DNA of 64,000 bases from Erwinia sp039023475 (GCF_039023475.1 NZ_JBCHVB010000009.1:62001-126000); one strand, 5' to 3'. Positions 1 to 8,676 are shown, numbered from the stretch's first letter. The notes: generated from the letters alone by a model not told the origin. Numbers and translations are program-made.

Positions 1-189
1 GATCCCGAGCGCCTCCAGTACCTGACTGATGGATTCGCCCTGACCACGGGTATAGTTGTGGTAAAAACAGCACTGGATATCGAACTGGTTCCGGTCGATG
101 CGCTTCAGCAGTTCAAGCATGCTGTTGGTGCCGCCGCCCCATTCGTTGCCGGTATCGAGTAAAAGAATTTTTCTATGCTGTTGATCCAT
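1..189 (-). CDS. Glycosyltransferase, N-terminal fragment (cut by window edge)
   Basis: Only the first 63 codons are inside the window; the gene runs off the left end. The start ATG at 189 is preceded by a GGAAG element. The N-terminus reads as a beta strand (KILLLDTG) followed by a glycine-rich turn (WGGGTNSMLELL), as in the N-terminal Rossmann domain of GT-B fold glycosyltransferases (family 4 type). That places it tentatively in surface-polysaccharide or LPS synthesis. It follows yibQ on the same strand after 66 bp. The acceptor and donor cannot be told from this fragment. Confidence 0.6.
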   Translation of the reverse strand, partial: MDQQHRKILLLDTGNEWGGGTNSMLELLKRIDRNQFDIQCCFYHNYTRGQGESISQVLEALGI

Positions 190-255
190 CACGCCGCTTC
201 CGTCCCCGTCAGTCCGGCCCTTCCTGTAGGTGGTTCCGGAAAGGAGGCTGAAAAA

Positions 256-1194
256 TTAAGGTGTGTTTTCAGGATTAAGCCTTAATCCCGAAAAATATGT
301 TTTTATATACTGCATCCCCCGGCTGTCGGCAATGCTTTCGGTTATCACCGTCATCGCAAGACGGGTGGGAACGGGCTGCAGTTTGACCGGACAGCTCTCC
401 ACGCCGTGGAAAGGATTGCGCGGCGGCGCAGGCTTTTTAGCCGGCGGCGATGGCGGCCTGGTGTGGCCTTGCTGGGATTCATTCAGCAGGTCACTCGGGC
501 GCACCAGGGTAATATCCGCCGGCAGGGTGGGCAGCATTTGTTGCAATACCCGTACCGTAGTGGGATGCGGGTGCCCGATGGCAATGGCCGATCCATTCCG
601 CTGCGCCAGGCGCACCGCGCGGCTGAACTGCTTGCGAATGTCAGCTTCGTTCTGCGTATCGTCAAGGAAGACGCGGCGCTTGATCACCTTCACGCTGGTG
701 CCCGCGGCCGCCTTCGTGGACTGGCTGTTACCAATGGTCATGCTGTCCAGAAAGTAGAAATTATAGTGGTCCAGCACCTGCATGACTTTCTGCATGCCTG
801 GAAGGCTGGACGTCATTGCGCTGCCCATATGGTTGTTCAAGCCAACGGCATAAGGCACGTCGGCAATCGCTTGCTGAATGATGCGGCTAATTTCGGTGCC
901 GGACATCGTGGGGAAGAGCGTATCCTTCTCCAGCGGCTGCTTGCTGAGCGGCGCCATCGGCAGATGGATCAGCACTTCATGTCCGCGCTGGTGGGCTTTG
1001 GTCGCCATTTCACGGGCGTGCGGCGCATTAGGCAGCACCGCGACGGAGATCGCGGCGGGCATTTGCAGCACCTGATTTTCCTGAGTCGGGCGGTAGCCAA
1101 AATCGTCAATGACAATGGCAAGCTTACCCGCCTGGGCGGAACTGGCCATCATCAGGCCGGCGAGCGTAACGCTGAGTGTACGAAGTAATGACAA
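256..1194 (-). CDS. yibQ: YibQ, divergent polysaccharide deacetylase family protein
   Basis: 312 residues with a Sec signal peptide (cleavage likely after SSAQA, about residue 22). The exported domain opens with LAIVIDDFGY, the aspartate pair that marks the divergent polysaccharide deacetylase family, and carries LNNHMGSAMT (about 120) and IAIGHPHP (about 205), the metal-site regions of NodB-like folds. The substrate is not known; a role in envelope sugar or peptidoglycan modification is inferred. The start lies 3 bp after the envC stop, so the two are very likely one transcript. The C-terminal 70 residues form a proline-rich tail that I do not recognise from E. coli YibQ. Confidence 0.88.
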   Translation of the reverse strand: MSLLRTLSVTLAGLMMASSAQAGKLAIVIDDFGYRPTQENQVLQMPAAISVAVLPNAPHAREMATKAHQRGHEVLIHLPMAPLSKQPLEKDTLFPTMSGTEISRIIQQAIADVPYAVGLNNHMGSAMTSSLPGMQKVMQVLDHYNFYFLDSMTIGNSQSTKAAAGTSVKVIKRRVFLDDTQNEADIRKQFSRAVRLAQRNGSAIAIGHPHPTTVRVLQQMLPTLPADITLVRPSDLLNESQQGHTRPPSPPAKKPAPPRNPFHGVESCPVKLQPVPTRLAMTVITESIADSRGMQYIKTYFSGLRLNPENTP

Positions 1195-1197
1195 AAG

Positions 1198-2505
1198 TTA
1201 TTTTCCTAACCACGGGAGTGGGTTGACGGCCTGTCCCTGGCGTCGGATTTCAAAATAGAGTGATGGCGTGCCCTGGCCGCCGCTGGTACCGACCAGCGCG
1301 ATTGGCTCTCCTGCCTTAACCTGAGTTCCCACGCTCACCAGCGCACTTTGGTTATAGCCGTAGAGGCTCATATCCCCTTTGCCGTGTTCAATGACCACTA
1401 CAAGGCCGTAGCCCTGAAGCCAGTCGGCCATTAACACCCGGCCATCGGCTATGGCTTTAACTTCCCTGCCTTCAGGCGCGTCAATGACCAGCCCTTTCCA
1501 GCGTAGTTCGCCCTGCATCTTTTCACCAAAGCGGTGCGCAAGGCTGCCGCGGACCGGCCAGTATGCCTGACCGCCGGGACGACCGAGGCCTCCCGTCCGT
1601 GACATAAGCGAGCGCTCGCTTTCCGTTGGCTTATAGGTGGTGCCTTTGCTTTTCGCTTTCGCCTGGCGCTGGCGTACCTGCTCTGCTTCCCGGGCTTCCC
1701 GTTCCGCTCTGGCGCGGGCTTCGCGTTCCGCTTTGGCAATTTTGTCGCGCAGACGGCTTTCGTTCTGGCGCATTTCAACCAGCTGCGCCTGCTCTTTCTC
1801 CAGCGCAGATTCAAGCGTGGTAATGGTTTTCTTGCGCGCGACACGAGCCCCTTCCAGTTTCTTCTGCTGGGCTTCCTGCTGGGTGAGGAGCGATTTTTGC
1901 TGGGTTTGCTTATCCACCAGCGTCGCTTTCTGGGCGGACAGATCGCTGCGCGTCTTTTTCAGGTCGTCGATGGATTGCTGGCGGGCGTCATTCAGATAGC
2001 CAAAATAGGCCAGGATACGCTCACTGCGCTGGCTCTCTTCTCCGCTGAGAATAAGCTGGACACCGCTGTGCTGTCCCTGGCGGAACGCCGCATCGAGCTG
2101 ATCCGCCAGCAACTTTTCCTGCCGGGCCTGCTGCGTTTGCAGCTTGCCGATCGAGGCGGTCAGGGTGGCGATATCCTTATTGATGCTGCTGAGGGTAATT
2201 TGGGTTTCGCGCAGCTGCCGACTGGCCTGGGCGATGATTTTTTCCTGACTCTGCAACTGGCTGAGTAGCTTGCTACGCTGCTGTTTCTGCTGCAAAACCC
2301 GCTTTTCTTTATCCGCAATATCTTGCTGAAGCGTCGTCAGCGCGGATTTATTATCGTTCGCCGCATGGCTGACTACGGGCAGCAGCAGGATGCCTGCGTA
2401 AAACATGCAGGCGGACAGGGTGAACGCGCGCGATCGTGACAGAACGCCTGTGGCCGATCCGTTACCCTGGGTTCGTTGAAATGAAACTGTCGCTTTTTCC
2501 CTCAT
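1198..2505 (-). CDS. envC: EnvC, activator of division amidases AmiA/AmiB
   Basis: 435 residues. A hydrophobic segment at about 30-47 precedes a long coiled coil (about 55-285, rich in Q/K/E/R heptads). The C-terminal LytM (peptidase M23) domain at about 310-435 includes KGLVIDAPEG and YGLVVVIEHGKGDMSLYGYN. As in E. coli EnvC, the HxxxD/HxH zinc ligands of active LytM enzymes are not all present, so it should activate AmiA and AmiB at the septum rather than cut peptidoglycan itself. In E. coli envC follows gpmM; here only a gpmM scar precedes it. No Shine-Dalgarno precedes the ATG, which fits re-initiation from an upstream reading frame ending 10 nt before it. Confidence 0.93.
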   Translation of the reverse strand: MREKATVSFQRTQGNGSATGVLSRSRAFTLSACMFYAGILLLPVVSHAANDNKSALTTLQQDIADKEKRVLQQKQQRSKLLSQLQSQEKIIAQASRQLRETQITLSSINKDIATLTASIGKLQTQQARQEKLLADQLDAAFRQGQHSGVQLILSGEESQRSERILAYFGYLNDARQQSIDDLKKTRSDLSAQKATLVDKQTQQKSLLTQQEAQQKKLEGARVARKKTITTLESALEKEQAQLVEMRQNESRLRDKIAKAEREARARAEREAREAEQVRQRQAKAKSKGTTYKPTESERSLMSRTGGLGRPGGQAYWPVRGSLAHRFGEKMQGELRWKGLVIDAPEGREVKAIADGRVLMADWLQGYGLVVVIEHGKGDMSLYGYNQSALVSVGTQVKAGEPIALVGTSGGQGTPSLYFEIRRQGQAVNPLPWLGK

Positions 2506-2515
2506 AGGAGGAGGA

Positions 2516-2590
2516 TTATTCCACGATGAACAGCGGCTTACCAGCGATCTGTCGGGGGTTTTGCGTTTCCAACGGTGACAGCGCCCCGCG
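2516..2590 (-). pseudogene. gpmM: Relic of the 3' end of gpmM (cofactor-independent phosphoglycerate mutase)
   Basis: Reading the minus strand just upstream of envC gives an open stretch ending in QIAGKPLFIVE and TAA at 2518-2516. Enterobacterial GpmM proteins end in a closely similar tail (TGKPLFIV, from memory), and gpmM normally sits exactly here, ahead of envC and divergent from yibN. Upstream of that tail, GALSPLE resembles the G-x-LSDLAPT segment that lies nearer the C-terminus, as though an internal piece was also lost. Upstream codons do not resemble GpmM. I infer that the gene was deleted and left its last codons, perhaps because they feed envC translation. The C-terminal match is strong; the rest is tentative. 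Confidence 0.65.
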
Positions 2591-2833
2591 CTGCGGCGTG
2601 ATCGGGGCAGGCGGAATCTCTGAAATGGGTGGCTGTTCGCACAATAATTAACCGCTAAGACGGGCCGTTAACAGACGGTGCAGAAAAGCGGCAGGCTACA
2701 GGCCTCTTTTTTTTGAAGTTGGGCCTCAGAAAACGTTACTCTGGGGGCTTCACGTCTGTACATGCCTGCACTGGCAGGTATACTCAGAAGCCTTGTTTTA
2801 GCTTATTAACCCTTTCGGGAGTTGTTACCCCTC
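2519..2833. other. envC-yibN intergenic region where gpmM is expected
   Basis: About 315 bp between divergent envC and yibN. It contains the gpmM relic at its left end, a T-run at about 2706-2714, and near 2774-2784 a small inverted repeat (CCTGC/GCAGG) followed by TATACT, a likely -10 for yibN. No other gene is visible. A 70-codon frame over 2713-2925 overlaps yibN and has no family features. Confidence 0.5.
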
Positions 2834-3265
2834 ATGCAAGATATTATGCAGTTCGCAGGCAACCATACCATTCTGAGTCTGGCGTGGGTTGTCCTGCTGG
2901 TTCTGGTGATCGTGACCACCGTTAAGGGCATGTTCTCCAAAGTAAAAACGGTCACTCGTGGTGAAGCTACCCGCTTAATCAACAAAGAAGAAGCCGTTGT
3001 CGTAGACGTACGTGGACGTGATGACTACCGTAAAGGCCACATTTCTAACGCGGTTAACGTGCTGGCTGCCGATATCAAAAAAGGCAGCTTTGGCGACCTG
3101 GAAAAACACAAAGCGCAGCCGATCATTGTGGTGTGCGCTAACGGTACCTCCGCCGCTGAACCGGCAACGCAGCTGAACGCAGCGGGCTTCGAGAAAGTTT
3201 ACGTGCTGAAAGATGGCGTGGCTGGCTGGAGCGGTGAGAACCTGCCGCTGGTACGCGGTAAATAA
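2834..3265 (+). CDS. yibN: YibN, membrane-anchored rhodanese-like protein
   Basis: 143 residues: one N-terminal transmembrane helix (about 12-33, LSLAWVVLLVLVIVTTV) and a cytosolic rhodanese domain containing VVDVRGRDDYRKGHI and the active-site loop VVCANGTSA with its cysteine. The start at 2834 gives the usual YibN N-terminus (MQDIMQF); a GGGAG lies upstream. It begins the yibN-grxC-secB-gpsA-cysE run. In E. coli YibN interacts with the Sec/YidC membrane insertion machinery, which would suit its place beside secB. Sulfur transfer is the family activity, but the substrate is unknown. Confidence 0.92.
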   Translation: MQDIMQFAGNHTILSLAWVVLLVLVIVTTVKGMFSKVKTVTRGEATRLINKEEAVVVDVRGRDDYRKGHISNAVNVLAADIKKGSFGDLEKHKAQPIIVVCANGTSAAEPATQLNAAGFEKVYVLKDGVAGWSGENLPLVRGK

Positions 3266-3280
3266 TACAGGAGAGTGGGT

Positions 3281-3532
3281 ATGGCTAATGTTGAGATCTA
3301 CACCAAAGCAACGTGTCCCTTTTGTCACCGTGCGACAGCACTGCTGAGAGAGAAAGGCGTCCATTATCAGGAGATCGCGATAGATGGTGATGCTGATAAG
3401 CGGGAAGAGATGATCAAACGCAGCGGCCGTACCACCGTTCCGCAGATTTTTATTGACGCACAGCACATTGGCGGCTGTGACGACCTTTATGCGCTTGATG
3501 GCCGGCAAGGTCTCGACCCGCTGTTAAAATAA
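3281..3532 (+). CDS. grxC: Glutaredoxin 3 (GrxC)
   Basis: 83 residues with the dithiol active site CPFC at positions 11-14, the cis-proline motif TTVPQIF and the glutathione-binding GGCDDL. It reduces disulfides and glutathione mixed disulfides in the cytosol. An in-frame GTG lies two codons upstream at 3275, but the Shine-Dalgarno ACAGGAGAG at 3267-3274 is spaced for ATG 3281, so I use the ATG. It starts 15 bp after yibN and precedes secB, the usual enterobacterial order. Confidence 0.96.
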   Translation: MANVEIYTKATCPFCHRATALLREKGVHYQEIAIDGDADKREEMIKRSGRTTVPQIFIDAQHIGGCDDLYALDGRQGLDPLLK

Positions 3533-3583
3533 GATGGGCGAGTGGCGCGATAACGGATTATTAACCCATAGGATTACGTAACC

Positions 3584-4048
3584 ATGTCAGAACAAAATAA
3601 TACCGAGATGTCTTTCCAGATCCAGCGTATCTATACCAAAGATATCTCTTTCGAAGCGCCGAACGCGCCTCAGGTTTTCCAGAAAGAGTGGGAACCGGAA
3701 GTGAAGCTGGATCTGGACACCGCTTCCAGCCAGCTGGCTGATGAAGTGTACGAAGTCGTTTTGCGCGTTACCGTGACGGCGAGCGTGGGCGAAGAGACGG
3801 CGTTCCTGTGTGAAGTTCAGCAGGCCGGTATCTTCTCTGTCTCAGGCATCGACGGCAGTCAGATGGCGCACTGCCTGGGCGCTTACTGCCCGAATATTCT
3901 GTTCCCGTACGCGCGCGAATGCATCACCAGCCTGGTCTCCCGCGGTACGTTCCCGCAGCTTAACCTGGCCCCGGTCAACTTTGACGCGCTGTTCATGAAC
4001 TACCTCCAGCAGTCAAACGAAGGTGCCGATCCGCAACAGGACGCATAA
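3584..4048 (+). CDS. secB: Protein-export chaperone SecB
   Basis: 154 residues, full length for SecB. It contains FQIQRIYTKDISFEAPNAP, the hallmark N-terminal strand, and the conserved C-terminal region around RECITSLVSRGTFPQLNL. The acidic tail (NEGADPQQDA) is the SecA-docking end. The SecB tetramer keeps preproteins unfolded and hands them to SecA. Its TAA overlaps the ATG of gpsA by one base (TAATG), so the two are translationally coupled. Confidence 0.97.
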   Translation: MSEQNNTEMSFQIQRIYTKDISFEAPNAPQVFQKEWEPEVKLDLDTASSQLADEVYEVVLRVTVTASVGEETAFLCEVQQAGIFSVSGIDGSQMAHCLGAYCPNILFPYARECITSLVSRGTFPQLNLAPVNFDALFMNYLQQSNEGADPQQDA

Positions 4049-5067
4049 TGCCTTTCACTCACGCTTCAATGAGCGTCATCGGTGCCGGATCTTACGGCAC
4101 CGCTTTAGCGATTACGCTAGCCCGCAACGGCCATCAGGTCGTGTTATGGGGCCATAATCCACAGCATCAGGCACAGCTTCAGGCTGACCGGTGCAACGTC
4201 GCTTTTCTGCCCGATGTGCCTTTCCCCGACTCGCTGAGCCTTGAAAGCGATTTAGCCGCCGCCATCTCGGCCAGCCGCGATCTGCTGGTGGTGGTGCCGA
4301 GCCACGTGTTCGGCGATGTTCTACAGCAAATTAAGCCGCATTTGCGACCCGATTCGCGCATCGTCTGGGCAACCAAAGGTCTGGAAAAAGAGACCGGGCG
4401 TCTGCTACAGGACGTTGCCAGAGAAATTCTTGGCGAAGCGATCCCGCTGGCGGTGATCTCAGGCCCAACCTTTGCAAAAGAGCTGGCCGCAGGCCTGCCC
4501 ACCGCCATCGCGCTGGCCGCCACGGAGGCGACATTCGCTGACGATCTCCAGGCCCTGCTGCACTGCGGCAAAAGCTTCCGCGTTTACAACAACCCGGACT
4601 TTATCGGCGTACAGCTCGGCGGCGCGGTGAAAAATGTTATCGCCATTGGCGCCGGGATTTCGGACGGCATCGGCTTCGGCGCCAACGCCCGGACCGCGCT
4701 TATCACGCGTGGCCTGGCCGAAATGACCCGTCTCGGTAACGCACTGGGCGCCGACCCCACGACCTTTATGGGTATGGCGGGCCTGGGCGATCTGGTGCTG
4801 ACCTGTACGGACAATCAGTCCCGTAACCGCCGCTTCGGCATGATGCTGGGCCAGGGCGCGGACGTGGACAGCGCGCAAAAAACCATCGGTCAGGTAGTGG
4901 AAGGTTTCCGAAATACCAAAGAAGTAAAGGCGCTGGCAGCGCGTTACGGCGTGGAGATGCCGATTACCGAGCAAATTTATCAGATCCTGTATTGCGAAAA
5001 AAACGCCCGGGAGGCAGCATTAAGCCTGCTTGGACGTACAAGGAAGGATGAAAACAGTCACAGCTGA
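4048..5067 (+). CDS. gpsA: Glycerol-3-phosphate dehydrogenase [NAD(P)+] (GpsA)
   Basis: 339 residues. The N-terminal Rossmann motif is GAGSYGTALA (about 12-21). The catalytic and substrate regions include WATKGLE, ISGPTFAKE and VKNVIAIGAGISDG with its conserved lysine. GpsA reduces dihydroxyacetone phosphate to sn-glycerol 3-phosphate, the backbone of phospholipids. It is coupled to secB by a one-base stop/start overlap and followed by cysE after 65 bp. Length and motifs are complete. Confidence 0.97.
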   Translation: MPFTHASMSVIGAGSYGTALAITLARNGHQVVLWGHNPQHQAQLQADRCNVAFLPDVPFPDSLSLESDLAAAISASRDLLVVVPSHVFGDVLQQIKPHLRPDSRIVWATKGLEKETGRLLQDVAREILGEAIPLAVISGPTFAKELAAGLPTAIALAATEATFADDLQALLHCGKSFRVYNNPDFIGVQLGGAVKNVIAIGAGISDGIGFGANARTALITRGLAEMTRLGNALGADPTTFMGMAGLGDLVLTCTDNQSRNRRFGMMLGQGADVDSAQKTIGQVVEGFRNTKEVKALAARYGVEMPITEQIYQILYCEKNAREAALSLLGRTRKDENSHS

Positions 5068-5132
5068 AAAGGAAGCTTAGCGTCGTAGCGTGTCGGCGTC
5101 CGCCGGACGCTATTTTTGATGGGGAGAGAGCA

Positions 5133-5954
5133 ATGCCGTGCGTAGAGCCTGAAAAGGTCTGGGACTATATTAAAGCGGAAGCGCGGGCGCTGGCCGACTG
5201 CGAGCCAATGCTGGCCAGCTTTTATCATGCAACGCTGCTGAAGCATGACGATCTCGGCAGCGCGCTGAGCTACATGTTAGCCAACAAGCTGGCGAACCCC
5301 ATTATGCCCGCTATCGCAATCCGCGAGATCGTCCAGGAAGCTTACCGGCTCGATCCCTCCATGATTCAGTCTGCCGCCTGCGATATTCAGGCCGTACGCC
5401 TGCGCGATCCGGCGATCGATAAATACTCCACGCCCTTGCTCTATCTGAAAGGCTTCCATGCGTTACAGGCGCATCGCATCGGTCACTGGCTGTGGGATGA
5501 AGGCCGCCGTGCGCTGGCCATCTATCTGCAAAATGAGGTGTCCGTTTCGTTTGCCGTGGATATTCATCCCGCCGCGAAGATTGGGCGGGGGATCATGCTG
5601 GACCACGCTACCGGCATTGTGATCGGCGAAACGGCTATCGTTGAAGATGATGTTTCCATTCTTCAGTCAGTCACGCTGGGCGGCACCGGTAAGACCAGCG
5701 GCGATCGTCACCCTAAAATACGCGAAGGCGTCATGATCGGCGCTGGCGCAAAAATCCTCGGTAATATCGAAGTGGGGCGGGGTGCGAAAATTGGCGCCGG
5801 CTCCGTGGTGCTTCAGCCTGTCCCGCCGCATACCACCGCCGCTGGCGTGCCCGCGCGTATCGTGGGGAAACCCGGCAGCGATAAACCCTCAATGGAAATG
5901 GATCAGCATTTCAATGGCACGGTGCCAGGCTTCGAATTTGGCGACGGGATCTGA
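5133..5954 (+). CDS. cysE: Serine O-acetyltransferase (CysE)
   Basis: 273 residues: a helical N-terminal domain and a left-handed beta-helix made of hexapeptide repeats (about 140-245, for example IHPAAKIGRGIMLDHATG and GVMIGAGAKILGN). The catalytic His/Asp stretch is DIHPAAKIG to LDHATG. It makes O-acetylserine from serine and acetyl-CoA, the first step of cysteine synthesis. The C-terminal tail ending DFGDGI-like (EFGDGI) is the segment that binds CysK and mediates cysteine feedback. A strong ribosome site (GGGGAGAG) precedes the ATG. Confidence 0.97.
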   Translation: MPCVEPEKVWDYIKAEARALADCEPMLASFYHATLLKHDDLGSALSYMLANKLANPIMPAIAIREIVQEAYRLDPSMIQSAACDIQAVRLRDPAIDKYSTPLLYLKGFHALQAHRIGHWLWDEGRRALAIYLQNEVSVSFAVDIHPAAKIGRGIMLDHATGIVIGETAIVEDDVSILQSVTLGGTGKTSGDRHPKIREGVMIGAGAKILGNIEVGRGAKIGAGSVVLQPVPPHTTAAGVPARIVGKPGSDKPSMEMDQHFNGTVPGFEFGDGI

Positions 5955-6009
5955 TTTGTACTGCTGACGGCGGACTGCGCCGCCCTGATGGCCACCTTGT
6001 AGCGTCCGT

Positions 6010-6480
6010 TTATTTCCCCTGCGCGCCCGCGTAACCCAGCTGGCGCCACGCCTCATAGACCACCACGGAAACCGCATTCGACAGGTTCATGCTGCGGCTG
6101 TCAGGCTGCATAGGGATGCGGATTTTCTGCTGTGCCGGCAGTGCATTGAGGATCTCCGGCGGCAGGCCTCTCGTCTCCGGACCGAAAAGCAGATAATCGC
6201 CGGCCTGATAGCTTACCGCGCTATGGGCAGGTGTCCCTTTGGTCGTCAGTGCAAACAGGCGCTGCGGCGCTTCAGAGTCAACAAAAGCAGCATAATCCGC
6301 GTGCCGCTGAACCGCCGTAAATTCATGGTAATCCAGGCCCGCCCGTCGCAGACGCTTATCGTCCCAGGCAAATCCCATCGGCTCAATCAGATGGAGCCGG
6401 AAGCCGGTATTGGCGCAAAGCCGGATAATGTTGCCGGTATTCGGCGGAATTTCAGGTTCAAATAAAACAATATTCAGCAT
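6010..6480 (-). CDS. trmL: tRNA (cytidine(34)-2'-O)-methyltransferase TrmL
   Basis: 156 residues of a SPOUT methyltransferase. The start at 6480 gives the standard N-terminus MLNIVLFEPEIPPNTGN. The trefoil-knot AdoMet site is visible as LLFGPETRGLP and IPMQPDSRSMNLSNAVSV. It methylates the ribose of the wobble base C34 or U34 of tRNA-Leu isoacceptors. It is convergent with cysE (55 bp apart) and lies 54 bp downstream of cpxA on the same strand, behind a hairpin at about 6487-6510 (stem TCGGCCC/GGGCCGA) without a T-run, so some read-through from cpxRA is possible. Confidence 0.95.
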   Translation of the reverse strand: MLNIVLFEPEIPPNTGNIIRLCANTGFRLHLIEPMGFAWDDKRLRRAGLDYHEFTAVQRHADYAAFVDSEAPQRLFALTTKGTPAHSAVSYQAGDYLLFGPETRGLPPEILNALPAQQKIRIPMQPDSRSMNLSNAVSVVVYEAWRQLGYAGAQGK

Positions 6481-6534
6481 CGGCGTCGGCCCCCTTTTTC
6501 GAGGGCCGAAGCATAGCAAATTTCCCGGCAGGAA

Positions 6535-7911
6535 TCAGGCCTTGCTGGAGTAGAGCGGGAGCCAGAGCGTCAGGCGCAGGCCGCCCAGCGGGCTGTCATC
6601 GGCCTTCACCCAGCCGCGGTGCTGCTGAATGGCGGTTTCAACAATCGCCAGACCCAGACCCGTACCGCCAGATTCCCGATCTCTGGCCTCGTCAGTACGA
6701 TAGAACGGCCGGAAGATCTGCTCACGGTCCTCTTCGCTGATCCCCGGGCCATCGTCATCAACGTGTACCGTGATGCCCAGCTTGTCGACGGAGAAACTGA
6801 CGGCAATTTTTGAGTAAGAGTAGCGCAACGCGTTGCGCACAATATTCTCAAGCGCGCTTTCCAGCGCGCTGGGGTTGCCATAAAGCGGCCACGGACCTGG
6901 CGGATAGGGCACTTCCAGCGTTTTTCCCATCTGCTCGGCTTCAAATATGGCGTCTTCCAGCACGCCCGACCAGAGCTGATTCGCCTTCATTGTCTCACTG
7001 ACCAGCGCATTTTTATGCTGCGTACGGGAAAGTACCAGCAGGTCGTTGATCATGCCGTCAAGACGCTGCGCTTCCATCTCAATACGCTGTAGCTCCTTCG
7101 CTTCACCGTGACGACGGCGCATCAGCGCGGTGGCTAACTGAAGGCGCGTCAGAGGCGTACGCAGCTCGTGCGAGATATCGGAAAGCAGGCGCTGCTGCGC
7201 CGTCATCATGCGCTCAAGAGCGCTGACCATCTGGTTAAAGCTGGATCCAGCCGCCAGAAACTCCTGCGGGCCAGCTTCCAGTTCGGGCCGCTGACGGAGA
7301 TTACCGGCCGCCACGTCGTCGGCCGCGTGTTTCAGCTTACGGGCGGGCTTCGCCAGACTCCAGGCGAGCCACAGCAGCAGCGGGGAGCTGATCAGCATGG
7401 TGACAATGAGCAGCAGCAGCGGCCGGTCAAACAGCAGATTGATAAAATCTAGCTGGGAGCTGCCGGCGGGACGGATCAGGTAAAGCTGATAATTATCCTC
7501 GCCGTCATGCACTGAGAAAGGCCCGACCATCTCCACCCGGCCATATTTCTTCTTCTGGGGGTGGTCGGCGTTATCGGACTGCCCGATAAAATTACGGATA
7601 ACCTGCATTTCATTGTGCTGCGCACCGATCACCCGCCCTTCGCTGGTGACCAGCAGCAAACGCTGTCCGGGCGGCGCCCATTTATCGATGGCGCGAAACA
7701 GCCTGCGCCACCACATTAAATCGTTCGGCGGATCCTGGATCAGCTCCGCCTCGACGTGTTGTTCGATCATGGTGCCCTGCCGCTGCTCACTGTCGAGCAG
7801 CGGCGTTAGCTGACGGGTATCAAGCTTGGGCACCATCAACACCAGCATCAGCACCAGCGCCAGGGTCAGCCAGAAAATGGCAAAGATGCGGGTCGTCAGG
7901 CTGGAAATCAT
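6535..7911 (-). CDS. cpxA: Envelope stress sensor histidine kinase CpxA
   Basis: 458 residues. TM1 at about 8-28, a periplasmic sensor domain, TM2 at about 163-185 (LLLLIVTMLISSPLLLWLAW), a HAMP linker, the phospho-acceptor motif SDISHELRTPLTRL (His about 248), then the N, G1 and G2 boxes (NIVRNALRYS, DDGPGI, GGTGLGLAIV). CpxA phosphorylates CpxR when periplasmic proteins misfold. The ATG overlaps the cpxR stop by four bases, so cpxR-cpxA is a coupled operon. Confidence 0.97.
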   Translation of the reverse strand: MISSLTTRIFAIFWLTLALVLMLVLMVPKLDTRQLTPLLDSEQRQGTMIEQHVEAELIQDPPNDLMWWRRLFRAIDKWAPPGQRLLLVTSEGRVIGAQHNEMQVIRNFIGQSDNADHPQKKKYGRVEMVGPFSVHDGEDNYQLYLIRPAGSSQLDFINLLFDRPLLLLIVTMLISSPLLLWLAWSLAKPARKLKHAADDVAAGNLRQRPELEAGPQEFLAAGSSFNQMVSALERMMTAQQRLLSDISHELRTPLTRLQLATALMRRRHGEAKELQRIEMEAQRLDGMINDLLVLSRTQHKNALVSETMKANQLWSGVLEDAIFEAEQMGKTLEVPYPPGPWPLYGNPSALESALENIVRNALRYSYSKIAVSFSVDKLGITVHVDDDGPGISEEDREQIFRPFYRTDEARDRESGGTGLGLAIVETAIQQHRGWVKADDSPLGGLRLTLWLPLYSSKA

Positions 7912-8606
7912 GTAGCAGAAACCATCAAATAGCCCCGGCCACGCAGGGTTTTAAACCACGGGTGACCATCCTTGCGTTCAGGGAGCTTCCGGCGAAGATT
8001 AGAAATGTGCATATCAATGGCGCGGTCAAACGGCGTCAGGCGTTTACCCAGCACTTCCTGGCTCAAATGTTCACGCGAAACAACCTGACCCAAATGCTGG
8101 GCAAGCAGGTAGAGCAGCGTAAATTCTGTGCCGGTCAAATCGAGCGTTAAATCGTCGAAGCTGGCCTCCTGACGGCCGGGGTTAAGACGAAGGTGATCCA
8201 CCTCAAGGGTTGGTGAACTCGTATCGTGCTGATGCTGCTGCTCGCTCCAGTTCGAACGGCGCAAAATAGCGCGTATGCGGGCCACCAGCTCGCGATCGTT
8301 AAAGGGCTTAGGCAGATAGTCATCGGCCCCCAGTTCGAGGCCGAGAACGCGGTCAAGCTCGCTTCCGCGGGCCGTCAGCATAATAACCGGCGTCTGATGC
8401 TGCTGACGCAGCTCTTTCAGGGTATCTATGCCGTTTTTCTTCGGCATCATCACGTCAAGTAAAAGCAAATCGATTGTGTTATCCAGTAAGGCCAGCGCCT
8501 GTTCGCCGTCACCGGCAACCACCACGTCAAACCCTTCCATTTCCAGTAATTCTTTTAGCAGCGAAGTTAATTCGCGATCGTCGTCAACCAACAAGATCTT
8601 ATTCAT
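7908..8606 (-). CDS. cpxR: Response regulator CpxR
   Basis: 232 residues of the OmpR family. The receiver domain (1-120) has the acidic pair DDD at 8-10, the phospho-acceptor aspartate in LLLLDVMMP (about 51) and the lysine in LPKPFNDREL (about 105). The C-terminal winged helix includes GTEFTLLYLLA and RGRGYLM. CpxR~P controls envelope-folding genes, including the divergent cpxP, whose promoter region holds a perfect CpxR box. First gene of the cpxRA operon. Confidence 0.97.
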   Translation of the reverse strand: MNKILLVDDDRELTSLLKELLEMEGFDVVVAGDGEQALALLDNTIDLLLLDVMMPKKNGIDTLKELRQQHQTPVIMLTARGSELDRVLGLELGADDYLPKPFNDRELVARIRAILRRSNWSEQQHQHDTSSPTLEVDHLRLNPGRQEASFDDLTLDLTGTEFTLLYLLAQHLGQVVSREHLSQEVLGKRLTPFDRAIDMHISNLRRKLPERKDGHPWFKTLRGRGYLMVSAT

Positions 8607-8661
8607 TTTTTATCGCCCTCCGCAGGCAAAATACCGTGAACGAATGCTGTCAATCCATGAC

Positions 8662-8676
8662 TTTACGTAGTTTTAC
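8662..8676 (-). promoter_or_regulatory. CpxR box between cpxR and cpxP
   Basis: The plus strand reads TTTAC-GTAGT-TTTAC, the reverse complement of the CpxR consensus GTAAA-N5-GTAAA with no mismatch. It lies about 83 bp before the cpxP start and about 56 bp before the cpxR start, so it can serve cpxP activation and cpxRA autoregulation. Confidence 0.9.

Noticed and set aside
406..1188. 260-codon open frame on the plus strand
   Set aside because: Antisense to yibQ, which has a signal peptide and clear family motifs.
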